Source of the DNA: Paraburkholderia franconis
Lineage (GTDB): Bacteria > Pseudomonadota > Gammaproteobacteria > Burkholderiales > Burkholderiaceae
Direction: 5' to 3'
Length of the DNA: 64,000 nucleotides
NCBI RefSeq assembly: GCF_009362735.1
Contig: NZ_WHNP01000021.1
Span: 1 to 64,000, forward strand
Each line of letters begins with the position of its first letter. The first letter of the stretch is position 1. A model generated the notes under the pieces. The model worked only from the letters and a program-made list of their open reading frames with translations. It made no database searches and was not told where the DNA came from. Positions 32,614 to 40,299 of this stretch are shown in pieces. Made by a program: the position numbers and the translations under genes.

Positions 32614-33618
32614 GTGATCATCGATTCCCACGCCCACGTCGTGATGCCGCCCGAGAGCTTCCGCTACATGGCCGAGCTGATCGGCGGGCGCGCCAATCCG
32701 TCGACGAAGCCCAACGTGCCGGACGCCTCCGTGCGCAAGGTGGCCGAAGAGCTCGTGCGCAGCATGGATGCCGTCGGCACCGACGTGCAGTTCATCTCGC
32801 CGCGTCCCTATCTGCAGATGCACTCCGTCAAGCCCGCGCGCGTCACCGAACTCTGGTCGCGTCACTGCAACGATCTGGTCGCGCGCTTCGTCGAGATGTT
32901 CCCGGACCGCTTTCGCGGCGTAGCGGGCCTGCCGCAGTTCATGAACGAGTCGCCCGCCGTGCGCGCCGTCGCGGAATTGCAGCGCTGCGTGAAGGAACTG
33001 GGCTTCGTCGGCTGCCTGCTGAATCCGGACCCGACCGAATCCGAAGGCCCGACGCCGCCGGGTCTCGGCGATCCGTTCTGGTATCCGCTCTACGACGCGA
33101 TGACGGCGCTCGACGTCCCCGCGCTGATCCACTCGGCGGGCAGTTGCAGCCCGCGCGAGTCGTACACCCTCAAGTTCATCAACGAGGAAAACATCGCGGT
33201 CATTTCGCTGCTGGAATCGGATGTGTTCCAGAAGTACCCGGGCCTGAAGATCGTGGTGGGTCACGGCGGCGGCGCGATTCCTTATCAGATGGGCCGCTTT
33301 CGCGCGTGGGCCGTGCGCCGCAACCATCCGCAGAGCTTCGACGAGCAGCTGCGCAAGCTCTACTTCGATACCTGCAACTACTCGAAGGAATCGATCGAGC
33401 TGCTGCTCAAGGTGGCGGGCACCGACAACGTGCTGTTCGGCACCGAAAAGCCGGGCACGGGCAGCGCGCGCGATCCGCTGTCGGGCCGCGATTTCGACGA
33501 CATGAAGCCGGTGATCGACAGCATCGAATGGCTCACGGACGAGCAGCGCAGGAACGTGTTCGAGTGCAACTGCGCGCGCGTCTATCCGCGTGCATTCCGC
33601 CACTACCAGGAGGCCTGA
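32614..33618 (+). CDS. Amidohydrolase-superfamily hydratase, LigJ (4-oxalomesaconate hydratase)-like
   Basis: A 334-residue TIM-barrel protein. From memory of LigJ of Sphingobium SYK-6, whose zinc ligands are His6, His8, His178 and Glu284, the matching residues here are His6 and His8 (DSHAHV), His173 (LIHSAGS) and Glu278 (VLFGTEKPG), with the catalytic-region VGHGGGAIPYQMGRFR at about 215-230. NPDPTESEG and YFDTCNYSK also follow LigJ. LigJ hydrates 4-oxalomesaconate to 4-carboxy-4-hydroxy-2-oxoadipate, the substrate of RraA-type aldolases, of which this locus encodes three. A decarboxylase of the ACMSD branch is the main alternative. An AGGAGG site in its last codons serves the Rieske gene. 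Confidence 0.8.
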   Translation: MIIDSHAHVVMPPESFRYMAELIGGRANPSTKPNVPDASVRKVAEELVRSMDAVGTDVQFISPRPYLQMHSVKPARVTELWSRHCNDLVARFVEMFPDRFRGVAGLPQFMNESPAVRAVAELQRCVKELGFVGCLLNPDPTESEGPTPPGLGDPFWYPLYDAMTALDVPALIHSAGSCSPRESYTLKFINEENIAVISLLESDVFQKYPGLKIVVGHGGGAIPYQMGRFRAWAVRRNHPQSFDEQLRKLYFDTCNYSKESIELLLKVAGTDNVLFGTEKPGTGSARDPLSGRDFDDMKPVIDSIEWLTDEQRRNVFECNCARVYPRAFRHYQEA

Positions 33619-33620
33619 TC

Positions 33621-34859
33621 ATGGCGATGACCGTCGAAGAGAACGACCTGCTCACGCGCGTCGAACGCGGCGCGCCGATGGGCGAAATGATCCGCCAGCA
33701 TTACTGGATTCCCGCCGTGCCGTCGGCCCGGCTCGAAGCGGACGGCGCGCCCGTGCTCGTGCGCCTGCTCGGCTCAGACTACGTGGCGTTTCGCACCACC
33801 GACGGCCGCTCGGGGTTGATCGACGAGCGCTGCCCGCATCGCAAGACGTCGATGATGATGGCGCGCAACGAGCACAACGGCCTGCGCTGCATCTTCCACG
33901 GCTGGAAAGTGGACGTCGAAGGCAAGGTCGTCGAGGCGCCGAACCAGGTCGGCGACCAGGCGCAGTTCTGCAAGCGCGTGAAGACGAGCCAGTACGGCGT
34001 CGAGGAACGCGGCGGCATCGTCTGGGTGTGGCTCGGCAAGGGCGATACGCCGCCGCGCTTTCCCGACCTGCCCTTTACGCATCTGCCCGCCGACCAGCGC
34101 TCGGTGACGAGCGTCGAGGTGCCGACCAACTGGGTGCAGGGCGTGGAGGCGTCGATGGATTCGTCGCACGTGGGCGTGCTGCATGAATCCACCACGCAGA
34201 TCACGGCGGGCGGCGGCAACGAGCGCATGCACATGACGAAGGCGCTCGCACCGCGTCTGGAATTCGAGGAGCGGCCGTACGGCTATCGCTACGCGGCGCT
34301 GCGCGATCTGCCCGACGACAAGGTGTACGCGCGCGTGAACAACTTCGTGATGCCGTGGTACGGCATCATCTGCGCGCCGGATGCGAACGGGCCGAGCACG
34401 GTGTTCTTCTCGACGCCCATCGACGACGTTACACATCGCGCGTGGTTCGTGCACTTCAATCCCACGCGCAAGCTCGGCATGACGGTGATGTCGGCTACGC
34501 CGGACGTCTGGAATTTTCCGCCGCTGCCGCCCGGCACGCGCGCGACGGCCTTCGGCCAGAACCGCGACCTCATGAAGCGCGGCCACGCGACGGGCTTTCA
34601 TCAGCATCTCGGCACCGAAGACTTCGCGATGTTCCTCGGCCAGGGCCCGATTGCGGACCGCACGAACGAGCAGCTCTGCTCCGCCGACGGCGCCGTGCTG
34701 CGCGTGCGCGCGCTGCTGCTGAAGTCGGCGCGCGAGTTCATCGCAGGCAAGACGCCGACGCTCGCTGACAACCCCGAGCTCGACTACTCGCGCGCGATCT
34801 CGATCGGCGGCGTGCTGCCGGCGGGCACGGACTGGCGCGTGCTCGCGGAAACCGCTTAA
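33621..34859 (+). CDS. Rieske-type aromatic ring oxygenase, large subunit
   Basis: A 412-residue oxygenase. The [2Fe-2S] Rieske site is Cys71-Pro-His73 and Cys90-x2-His93 (DERCPHRKTS, then CIFHGWKVDV). The mononuclear iron site is in NWVQGVEASMDSSHVGVLHE, with Asp180, His183 and His188. The spacing is that of the phthalate 4,5-dioxygenase/O-demethylase branch, whose members (phthalate dioxygenase, LigX, vanillate demethylase) either dihydroxylate or demethylate aromatic acids. The ATG at 33621 is set by AGGAGG at 33608-33613; the open frame to 33144 is overlap with the hydratase gene. Its reductase is encoded next. It should supply the catechol or gallate-type ring for the extradiol dioxygenase. 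Confidence 0.9.
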   Translation: MAMTVEENDLLTRVERGAPMGEMIRQHYWIPAVPSARLEADGAPVLVRLLGSDYVAFRTTDGRSGLIDERCPHRKTSMMMARNEHNGLRCIFHGWKVDVEGKVVEAPNQVGDQAQFCKRVKTSQYGVEERGGIVWVWLGKGDTPPRFPDLPFTHLPADQRSVTSVEVPTNWVQGVEASMDSSHVGVLHESTTQITAGGGNERMHMTKALAPRLEFEERPYGYRYAALRDLPDDKVYARVNNFVMPWYGIICAPDANGPSTVFFSTPIDDVTHRAWFVHFNPTRKLGMTVMSATPDVWNFPPLPPGTRATAFGQNRDLMKRGHATGFHQHLGTEDFAMFLGQGPIADRTNEQLCSADGAVLRVRALLLKSAREFIAGKTPTLADNPELDYSRAISIGGVLPAGTDWRVLAETA

Positions 34860-34882
34860 CCCGGAATGACTTCGACGCTGGA

Positions 34883-35878
34883 ATGACTCCGATGCTTGCC
34901 CCCATGCTGCTTACGCTGCGCGTCGCCGCGATCGACGCACTGACTCCGCTGATCAAGACGTTCACGCTCGAAGCCGCGGACGGCACGCTGCTGCCCGGCT
35001 TCGAGCCGGGCGCGCACCTGCAGGTCGAAATACCGTCCGCCACGGGTGGCGCGCCGCAGTGGCGCTCGTATTCGCTGATCCACACGGACACGGGCGCCCA
35101 TCCGCGCGACGGCGTACCCACGTACCGGCTCGGCGTCCGCCGCGAGGACGAAGGCTGCGGCGGCTCGCGCCACATGCACGCGCTCGAAGCGGGCGCGATG
35201 CTCAACGTTCGCGCGCCCGTCAATCACTTCCCGCTCGCCGCGCCGCCGCGCGTGCTGCTGATCGCAGGCGGCATCGGCATCACGCCGATCGTCTCGATGG
35301 CGGCCGCGCTTGTCGCGCAGCAACGCGATTTCGAGCTGCATTTCAGCGGGCGCACGCGCGACGCGTTGCCGTTCGTCGACGAGCTGCGCGCGCTCGCGGG
35401 CGAACGGCTCGCGCTGCACGCCGACGACGATCCCGCCACGCGCCTGTCCGTCGACTCGCTGCTCGACGATGCGCAGGTGAACCAGCCGATCTACGTGTGC
35501 GGCCCGGCCGGCATGATCGACGCGGTGCTCGCCGCCGCGCGCAAGCGAGGCTGGCACGACTGCGATCTGCACTACGAGCTGTTCACGGAAGCCGCGCCGC
35601 AAGAAGGCGACGCCGCCTTCGAAGTCGAGCTGCGCTCGTCGGGCGAGCGGCTCATCGTACCCGCCGACAAGTCGCTGCTCGACACCCTCATCGAACACGG
35701 CGCCGACGTCATGTACGACTGCCGCTCGGGCTACTGCGGCCTGTGCTCGACCCGCGTCTGCAGCGGCGACATCGAGCACCGCGACACGTATCTGTCCGAC
35801 GCGGACAAGGCGGGCGGCAAGGTCATGCAGGTCTGCGTATCGCGCTGCAAGGGCGGCCGCCTCGTGCTCGACATCTGA
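34883..35878 (+). CDS. Rieske oxygenase reductase, phthalate dioxygenase reductase (VanB/PDR) type
   Basis: A 331-residue three-domain electron carrier. The FMN domain has RSYSLIHTD (residues 61-69), the NAD domain has LLIAGGIGITPIVSM (about 125-139) and VCGPAGMIDAV, and the C-terminal plant-type [2Fe-2S] ferredoxin has Cys280, Cys285, Cys288 and Cys318 (C-x4-C-x2-C-x29-C). This order (FMN, NAD, 2Fe-2S) is that of phthalate dioxygenase reductase and VanB. It follows the Rieske oxygenase gene by 23 bases and passes electrons from NADH to it. ATGs at 34892 and 34904 are alternative starts. Confidence 0.9.
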   Translation: MTPMLAPMLLTLRVAAIDALTPLIKTFTLEAADGTLLPGFEPGAHLQVEIPSATGGAPQWRSYSLIHTDTGAHPRDGVPTYRLGVRREDEGCGGSRHMHALEAGAMLNVRAPVNHFPLAAPPRVLLIAGGIGITPIVSMAAALVAQQRDFELHFSGRTRDALPFVDELRALAGERLALHADDDPATRLSVDSLLDDAQVNQPIYVCGPAGMIDAVLAAARKRGWHDCDLHYELFTEAAPQEGDAAFEVELRSSGERLIVPADKSLLDTLIEHGADVMYDCRSGYCGLCSTRVCSGDIEHRDTYLSDADKAGGKVMQVCVSRCKGGRLVLDI

Positions 35879-35898
35879 TCCATTCAAACGGAATTCTC

Positions 35899-36702
35899 AT
35901 GAGCGAAACTCTCGTTACCTACGAACTCGATGGCCCGGTCGCCCTGATCGGCCTGAACCGTCCCGACAAGCGCAACGCGATCAACGAAGACCTGATCGCG
36001 CAACTGCGTGATGCCGTCGTGCGCGCCGGCGAAGAGGCGGACGTCGGCGTGCTGTTCGGGCACGGCGGCAACTTCAGCGCGGGCCTCGACCTGCGCGAGG
36101 CGCTCGCGCGCGCGAGCGGCCAAAGCGCGCCGCCGCGCAAGCGCCGCCGTCACTCGTGGCATGAAGTGTTCGACATCATCGCGCGCGGCCCGATCCCGTT
36201 CGTCGCGGCGCTGCATGGCGCGGTGGTCGGTGGCGGGCTCGAACTCGCGACGGCCGCGCATGTGCGCGTCGGGGACGATTCGGCGTTCTTCGGCCTGCCC
36301 GAAGGCCAGCGCGGCATCTTCGTGGGCGGCGGCGGCACGGTGCGCATCCAGCGCGTGATCGGCTACAGCCTGATGGCGGACCTGATGCTCACGGGCCGCC
36401 TGCTGTCCGCCGAAGAGGGCCTGCGCGAGCACGTCATCACGTATCTGACGCCCGCCGGCGCAGCGCTCGGCAAGGCGAAAGAACTGGCCGCGAAGATCGC
36501 GCGGAACGCGCCCGATACCAACTGGCGCATCACGAACCTGCTGCCGCGCGTGAACGATCTTTCGCACGAGGACGGCCTTTTCCTCGAATACATGAGCTCG
36601 AATATGGCGCGCTCGCCCGAGACCGCGAAGCGCCTGCAGGAATTCGTCGACGGCAAGGCGAAGCCGCTCGAGCGTCCCGACACTCGCAAGACCCCGGCAT
36701 GA
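35899..36702 (+). CDS. Enoyl-CoA hydratase/isomerase family protein
   Basis: A 267-residue crotonase-fold protein starting at ATG 35899, 18 bases after the reductase stop; the longer open frame upstream is overlap. The substrate pocket shows as LFGHGGNFSAGLDLREA and ALHGAVVGGGLELATAAHVR, followed by SAFFGLPEGQRGIFVGGGGT, where the glutamate of LPEGQ is in the usual catalytic position. This is closer to a standard hydratase than the crotonase at 19714. It probably adds water to the enoyl-CoA made by the PimC/PimD-like dehydrogenases, giving the substrate of the 3-hydroxyacyl-CoA dehydrogenase encoded next. A basic PPRKRRRH loop lies after the first motif. Confidence 0.86.
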   Translation: MSETLVTYELDGPVALIGLNRPDKRNAINEDLIAQLRDAVVRAGEEADVGVLFGHGGNFSAGLDLREALARASGQSAPPRKRRRHSWHEVFDIIARGPIPFVAALHGAVVGGGLELATAAHVRVGDDSAFFGLPEGQRGIFVGGGGTVRIQRVIGYSLMADLMLTGRLLSAEEGLREHVITYLTPAGAALGKAKELAAKIARNAPDTNWRITNLLPRVNDLSHEDGLFLEYMSSNMARSPETAKRLQEFVDGKAKPLERPDTRKTPA

Positions 36703-36726
36703 GCCGGGCATGAGGCGCAACGAATC

Positions 36727-38070
36727 ATGAACAAGGCAAACGAATTGAATCCGCAGGAAGAAGCCGCGCGCGAAGCGGCGCTCGCGCACGTGAAGGCAGC
36801 GGAGCAAGCCGCCGCGCAGATTCCCGTCGGCGATGCCGCGCCGCGTCCGATCGCGCAGGCCGCCGTGATCGGCGCGGGCACGATGGGCGGCGGCATCGCG
36901 ATGGCGCTCGCCGCAGCGGGCATCCCCGTTACGTTGATCGACGCGAGCGGCGAAGGCCTCGCGCGCGGCCTCGCCCGCATCCGCGACAACTACGACAGCA
37001 GCGTGAAGCGCGGCAAGCTCGACGCCGCCGTGCGCGACGAGCGCATCGCGCGCATCACGGGCTCGCTCGCGATCGCCGACGTGAAGCGCGCCGATATCGT
37101 GATCGAAGCGGTATTCGAGGATCTCGCGCTCAAGCAGGACATCTTCCGCGAGCTCGACGGGCATGCGAAACCGGGCGCCGTGCTCGCCACCAACACGTCG
37201 GGTCTCGACATCGACGAGATCGCCGCCGTCACGCAACGCCCCGCCGACGTGGTCGGCGCACACTTCTTCAGCCCCGCGCACGTGATGCGCCTGCTCGAAG
37301 TGGTGCGCGCAGCACGGACCGCGGACGACGTCGTCGCCACGCTGATGGATCTCGGGCGCCGGATGGGCAAGGTATCGGTGCTGGCGCGCATCTATCCGGG
37401 CTTCATCGGCAATGCGCTCTTTCGCAACTACAACCGCGAAGCGCACTTTCTCGTCGAGGACGGCGCGCTGCCGCACGAGGTCGATGCGGCGCTCAAGGAC
37501 TTCGGCTACGCGATGGGCATCTTCGCCGTGCATGACATGGCGGGCAATGACGTGGGCTATCAGACGCGCAAGGCGCAAATGGCGACGCGCCCCACCGACC
37601 GCCGCTGGAACGACCTGATCATGAAGCTCGTGGAGATGGGGCGCCTCGGTCAGAAGAGCGGCAAAGGCTGGTATCGCTACGAACCGGGCAGCCGCGAGCC
37701 GCTGCGCGATGCCGAACTCGAACGCTTCATCGTCGAGGAATCGGGACGCCTCGGCATCGCGCGGCGCCCCATCTCCGCCGACGAGATCGTCAAGCGCTGC
37801 GTGTACGGCATGATCAACGAAGGCGCGAAGCTGCTGGAACAGGGCATCGCCTTGCGCGCGAGCGACATCGACGTGGTCTATGTGACGGGCTACGGCTTCC
37901 CCGCCCATCGCGGCGGCCCGATGTACTACGCGGATCAGATCGGCGTCGCCAACGTCTATCGCGACGTGAAGCGGTTCTACGACGAGTACGGCTACTGGTG
38001 GAAGCCGGCGCCGCTGCTCGAAAAACTCGCGGCGACGAATGGCCAGTTCGGCCGGTTCGCCGATCTGTGA
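36727..38070 (+). CDS. 3-hydroxyacyl-CoA dehydrogenase
   Basis: A 447-residue NAD-dependent dehydrogenase. After a 40-residue charged helical tail, the Rossmann domain has AVIGAGTMGGGIAMALAAAG (about residues 46-65), and the catalytic histidine lies in VGAHFFSPAHVMRLLEVV, followed by the VYPGFIGN-like YPGFIGNALFRNY. The C-terminal helical domain occurs twice, as in the dehydrogenase half of multifunctional proteins, the second copy ending FPAHRGGPMYYAD. No crotonase is fused, but a separate one is encoded just upstream. It oxidises 3-hydroxyacyl-CoA to 3-ketoacyl-CoA for the DUF35/thiolase pair. It is the last gene of the plus arm, before a clear terminator. Confidence 0.9.
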   Translation: MNKANELNPQEEAAREAALAHVKAAEQAAAQIPVGDAAPRPIAQAAVIGAGTMGGGIAMALAAAGIPVTLIDASGEGLARGLARIRDNYDSSVKRGKLDAAVRDERIARITGSLAIADVKRADIVIEAVFEDLALKQDIFRELDGHAKPGAVLATNTSGLDIDEIAAVTQRPADVVGAHFFSPAHVMRLLEVVRAARTADDVVATLMDLGRRMGKVSVLARIYPGFIGNALFRNYNREAHFLVEDGALPHEVDAALKDFGYAMGIFAVHDMAGNDVGYQTRKAQMATRPTDRRWNDLIMKLVEMGRLGQKSGKGWYRYEPGSREPLRDAELERFIVEESGRLGIARRPISADEIVKRCVYGMINEGAKLLEQGIALRASDIDVVYVTGYGFPAHRGGPMYYADQIGVANVYRDVKRFYDEYGYWWKPAPLLEKLAATNGQFGRFADL

Positions 38071-38104
38071 TCGCTACTCGCCGCGTGTCTGAATAAAGCA
38101 GGAT

Positions 38105-38127
38105 GCGGGGCCGTGCGCCCCGCTTTT
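38105..38127 (+). terminator. Rho-independent terminator ending the plus catabolic arm
   Basis: GCGGGGC (38105-38111) pairs with GCCCCGC (38117-38123) across a 5-base loop, followed by TTTT. It lies 35 bases after the 3-hydroxyacyl-CoA dehydrogenase gene. Confidence 0.82.
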
Positions 38128-38178
38128 CATAGGGTCACGCGCGCGGATCGCGCGTTCGGCGCAGAGTCAGCGCGGCGG

Positions 38179-38925
38179 TTACTCGTCGCCGTGCGCGTCG
38201 TCCTCGGCGTCCGCCCCGGCTGCCGCTGCTTCGCGCGCCATGCCCGGCGGCGCGTCGTTGAAGAACTCGGCCGGCAACGTCGCGAGAAATTCGGAAAAGC
38301 CCGCGTCGCCGCCCGGCGAATGCTGCGCCATGACTTCTTCGGCCGTCACCTCGTCACCTGAGAGCAACGCCTGCGCAAGCCGCTTGTGATCGGCGATGAC
38401 CTTCTCGCGCCGGCTGGGCGCGAGAAACAGCTTGGGCCGGTAGCGCGAGACCAGGCGGCGGATCGAACGGATCTGATCGGCCAGGTAGTCGTTATGGCAA
38501 GCCTGGCAGATCACTTCGTGGAATTCCGCGTTGGCGCGCGCGAAACGGCGCGCATCGCTCTGATTCAGCGCGTCGACGCCGTCGTCGATCGTGCGCTCCA
38601 GCTCGACGCGTTGCGCGTCGTTCATGCGCCGCGCGGCCAGTCGCGCCGACACGGATTCGAGTTCGTGCAGCAGCTCGAGCATGTCGCGCAGCTGCGGGAT
38701 GGTCATCTTCGTGACGAACACGCCCTGGCGCGGCACGATCTGCACGTACTGCTGCGCGGCAAGCTGCTGCAACGCCTCGCGAATCGGCGTGCGGGACACG
38801 TTGAAGCGCGCAGCCAGCGCGCGCTCGTCGAGCGCCGCACCGGGGACAAGCTCACCTCGCTCGATTTCCGATTCGAGGAGCGCCTTGATTTCGACCGAAC
38901 GGCTCAGTTTGGGAGGCTGACTCAT
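38179..38925 (-). CDS. GntR-family (FCD) regulator, paralogue of the one at 31392
   Basis: A 248-residue FadR-type regulator. The winged helix (about residues 10-70) includes DERALAARFNVSRTPIREALQ, almost identical to the GntR at 31392, and the FCD domain has FHEVICQACHNDYLADQIRS and the same end type, GFSEFLATLPAEFFND. An acidic Ala/Asp-rich tail follows. The ATG at 38925 has only a weak ribosome-binding site. A perfect ATACC-N5-GGTAT palindrome sits 76 bases upstream, so autoregulation is likely. It lies between the plus arm and the porin and MFS genes. The two regulators may answer different intermediates through the same operator. Confidence 0.84.
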   Translation of the reverse strand: MSQPPKLSRSVEIKALLESEIERGELVPGAALDERALAARFNVSRTPIREALQQLAAQQYVQIVPRQGVFVTKMTIPQLRDMLELLHELESVSARLAARRMNDAQRVELERTIDDGVDALNQSDARRFARANAEFHEVICQACHNDYLADQIRSIRRLVSRYRPKLFLAPSRREKVIADHKRLAQALLSGDEVTAEEVMAQHSPGGDAGFSEFLATLPAEFFNDAPPGMAREAAAAGADAEDDAHGDE

Positions 38926-39000
38926 TGAATGACAGACAGTGGGTTCTGGATGGCCAACGATCGCGGCGAAAGGCCAGCGAAGGCGCTTGAAATTCATATA

Positions 39001-39015
39001 ATACCTTGCAGGTAT
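39001..39015. promoter_or_regulatory. GntR-type palindrome upstream of the second regulator
   Basis: ATACC-TTGCA-GGTAT is a perfect 5-bp inverted repeat with a 5-base spacer, continuing into a second ATACC (GGTATACC). The size and half-sites suit a FadR/FCD-type GntR dimer. Similar half-sites lie in the 31.1-31.4 kb control region. Confidence 0.6.
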
Positions 39016-39071
39016 ACCAAAAGCCCGACTTCGTGTCACATCCTTTGTCTCGAACTCTCGAACAACAGGAA

Positions 39072-39111
39072 ACGCCCCTGTCCCGGCTCTTGCGGCCGGG
39101 CGCAGGGGCGT
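39072..39111 (-). terminator. Terminator hairpin after the porin gene
   Basis: ACGCCCCTG (39072-39080) pairs with CAGGGGCGT (39103-39111), with a further inner CCCGGC/GCCGGG stem. On the minus strand the stem is followed by TTTCC. It lies just beyond the porin stop. Confidence 0.75.
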
Positions 39112-39129
39112 CACGCCGGCGCAGCAGAA

Positions 39130-40272
39130 CTAGAAAAGATGGCGGATGCCGATCTGAGCGGCCACCTGGTTGGACGTGGTGGAAGCGAGATTGCCGAACA
39201 GCGAGCCGCCCGCGCCCGGCACCGAGTACGGCGTCGAGACGAGGAAGTTGTCGGCGAACTTCTGGCCTGCGAACGCGTGCTGCCAGACGCCGAACATATA
39301 TACGTCGGTGCGCTTCGAGAGGCGGTAGTCGATCCCGGCGGTGTAGAGATCGTACTTGCCGAGCTTATGTTGATCGACGTACGTGAATCCGCCGCCGACC
39401 GTGAGAAAAGGCGAGAACTTGTAGCTCGTGCCCACCTCGTACGCGCCGACCGTGACCACGCCTCGCGGGCTCTGCGAAGCATTCGTGTAGGTGTACACGC
39501 CGTTGACCGACCACGCGTCGGTCACGTTCACCATGCCGCCGATGGCGACCGTATAGATCGATTTCGCGTTGAGCGCGACCTGCGCCATCGTCCCGACGCC
39601 GCGTGCCGCGTTGCCGCCATCCGTCTTCGTGAAGGTGGCGGCCATCGAATAAGGCGCGTTGAACGAGCCCGTCGGACTGAACTTGATGCCCGCGCTGATC
39701 ACGCGCGGGTTGCCCGTCGGCGTGCCCGCGAAGCCGTTCGGGATGTTCGTGAAGCCGTACATCACGCCCGCGCCGAAGCCGTGCCAGTTCGGCGTTTCAT
39801 AGCGCACCATGTTGCTGACCGGTTCGCCCGCGAGGCGGTCGATGTCGTACGCGCCGTGAAACGCGTACGAAGGCGCGAACTGCGCGACGTTCGTGTAGTA
39901 GGACACGTAGTCGTAGATGAAATCGTAGTCGTAGCCGGCGAGCAAGGTGCCGAACCTGTCGCTCGAAATGCCGACATAGGCTCGGCGTCCGAACAGTGCG
40001 CCGCCGTGGCTCGCCGTGCCCGTGTTCAACGAGAAGCCGTTCTCCAGCGTAAAGATCGCTTTCAGGCCGCCGCCGAGATCTTCGACGCCTTTCAGGCCCC
40101 AGCGCGACGCCTGGTTGATGCCGTCATCGAGTCTCCACAGCGAATGGCCGCCTGCGTTGCTCACATAGGTGATGCCATCGTCGATGATTCCGTACAGCGT
40201 CACGCTGCTCTGCGCGTGCGCCGACCCCGCCAATGCGGCTGCCAGCGCGCTCACCACTAACTTCTTCTTCAC
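39130..40272 (-). CDS. Outer-membrane porin, Burkholderia-type general diffusion porin
   Basis: A 380-residue 16-strand porin. A signal peptide (MKKKLVVSALAAALAGSAHA, cleaved before QSSVTLYG) leads into the standard first strand SSVTLYGIIDDGITY; RWGLKGVEDLGGGLKAIFTL follows, and the last residue is the terminal phenylalanine needed for BAM insertion (QIGIRHLF). It probably admits the aromatic or sulfonated substrate through the outer membrane, since it lies between the catabolic regulator and an MFS carrier gene. It starts 27 bases after the MFS gene ends on the same strand and could be cotranscribed. Its own hairpin terminator follows. Confidence 0.92.
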   Translation of the reverse strand: MKKKLVVSALAAALAGSAHAQSSVTLYGIIDDGITYVSNAGGHSLWRLDDGINQASRWGLKGVEDLGGGLKAIFTLENGFSLNTGTASHGGALFGRRAYVGISSDRFGTLLAGYDYDFIYDYVSYYTNVAQFAPSYAFHGAYDIDRLAGEPVSNMVRYETPNWHGFGAGVMYGFTNIPNGFAGTPTGNPRVISAGIKFSPTGSFNAPYSMAATFTKTDGGNAARGVGTMAQVALNAKSIYTVAIGGMVNVTDAWSVNGVYTYTNASQSPRGVVTVGAYEVGTSYKFSPFLTVGGGFTYVDQHKLGKYDLYTAGIDYRLSKRTDVYMFGVWQHAFAGQKFADNFLVSTPYSVPGAGGSLFGNLASTTSNQVAAQIGIRHLF

Positions 40273-40299
40273 TTGACGATCTCCTCCATGTATTGCGGG

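Noticed and set aside
35884..37908. 674-codon minus-strand frame opposite the crotonase and hydroxyacyl-CoA dehydrogenase genes
   Set aside because: The plus-strand genes have catalytic motifs and operon spacing; this frame is their shadow.
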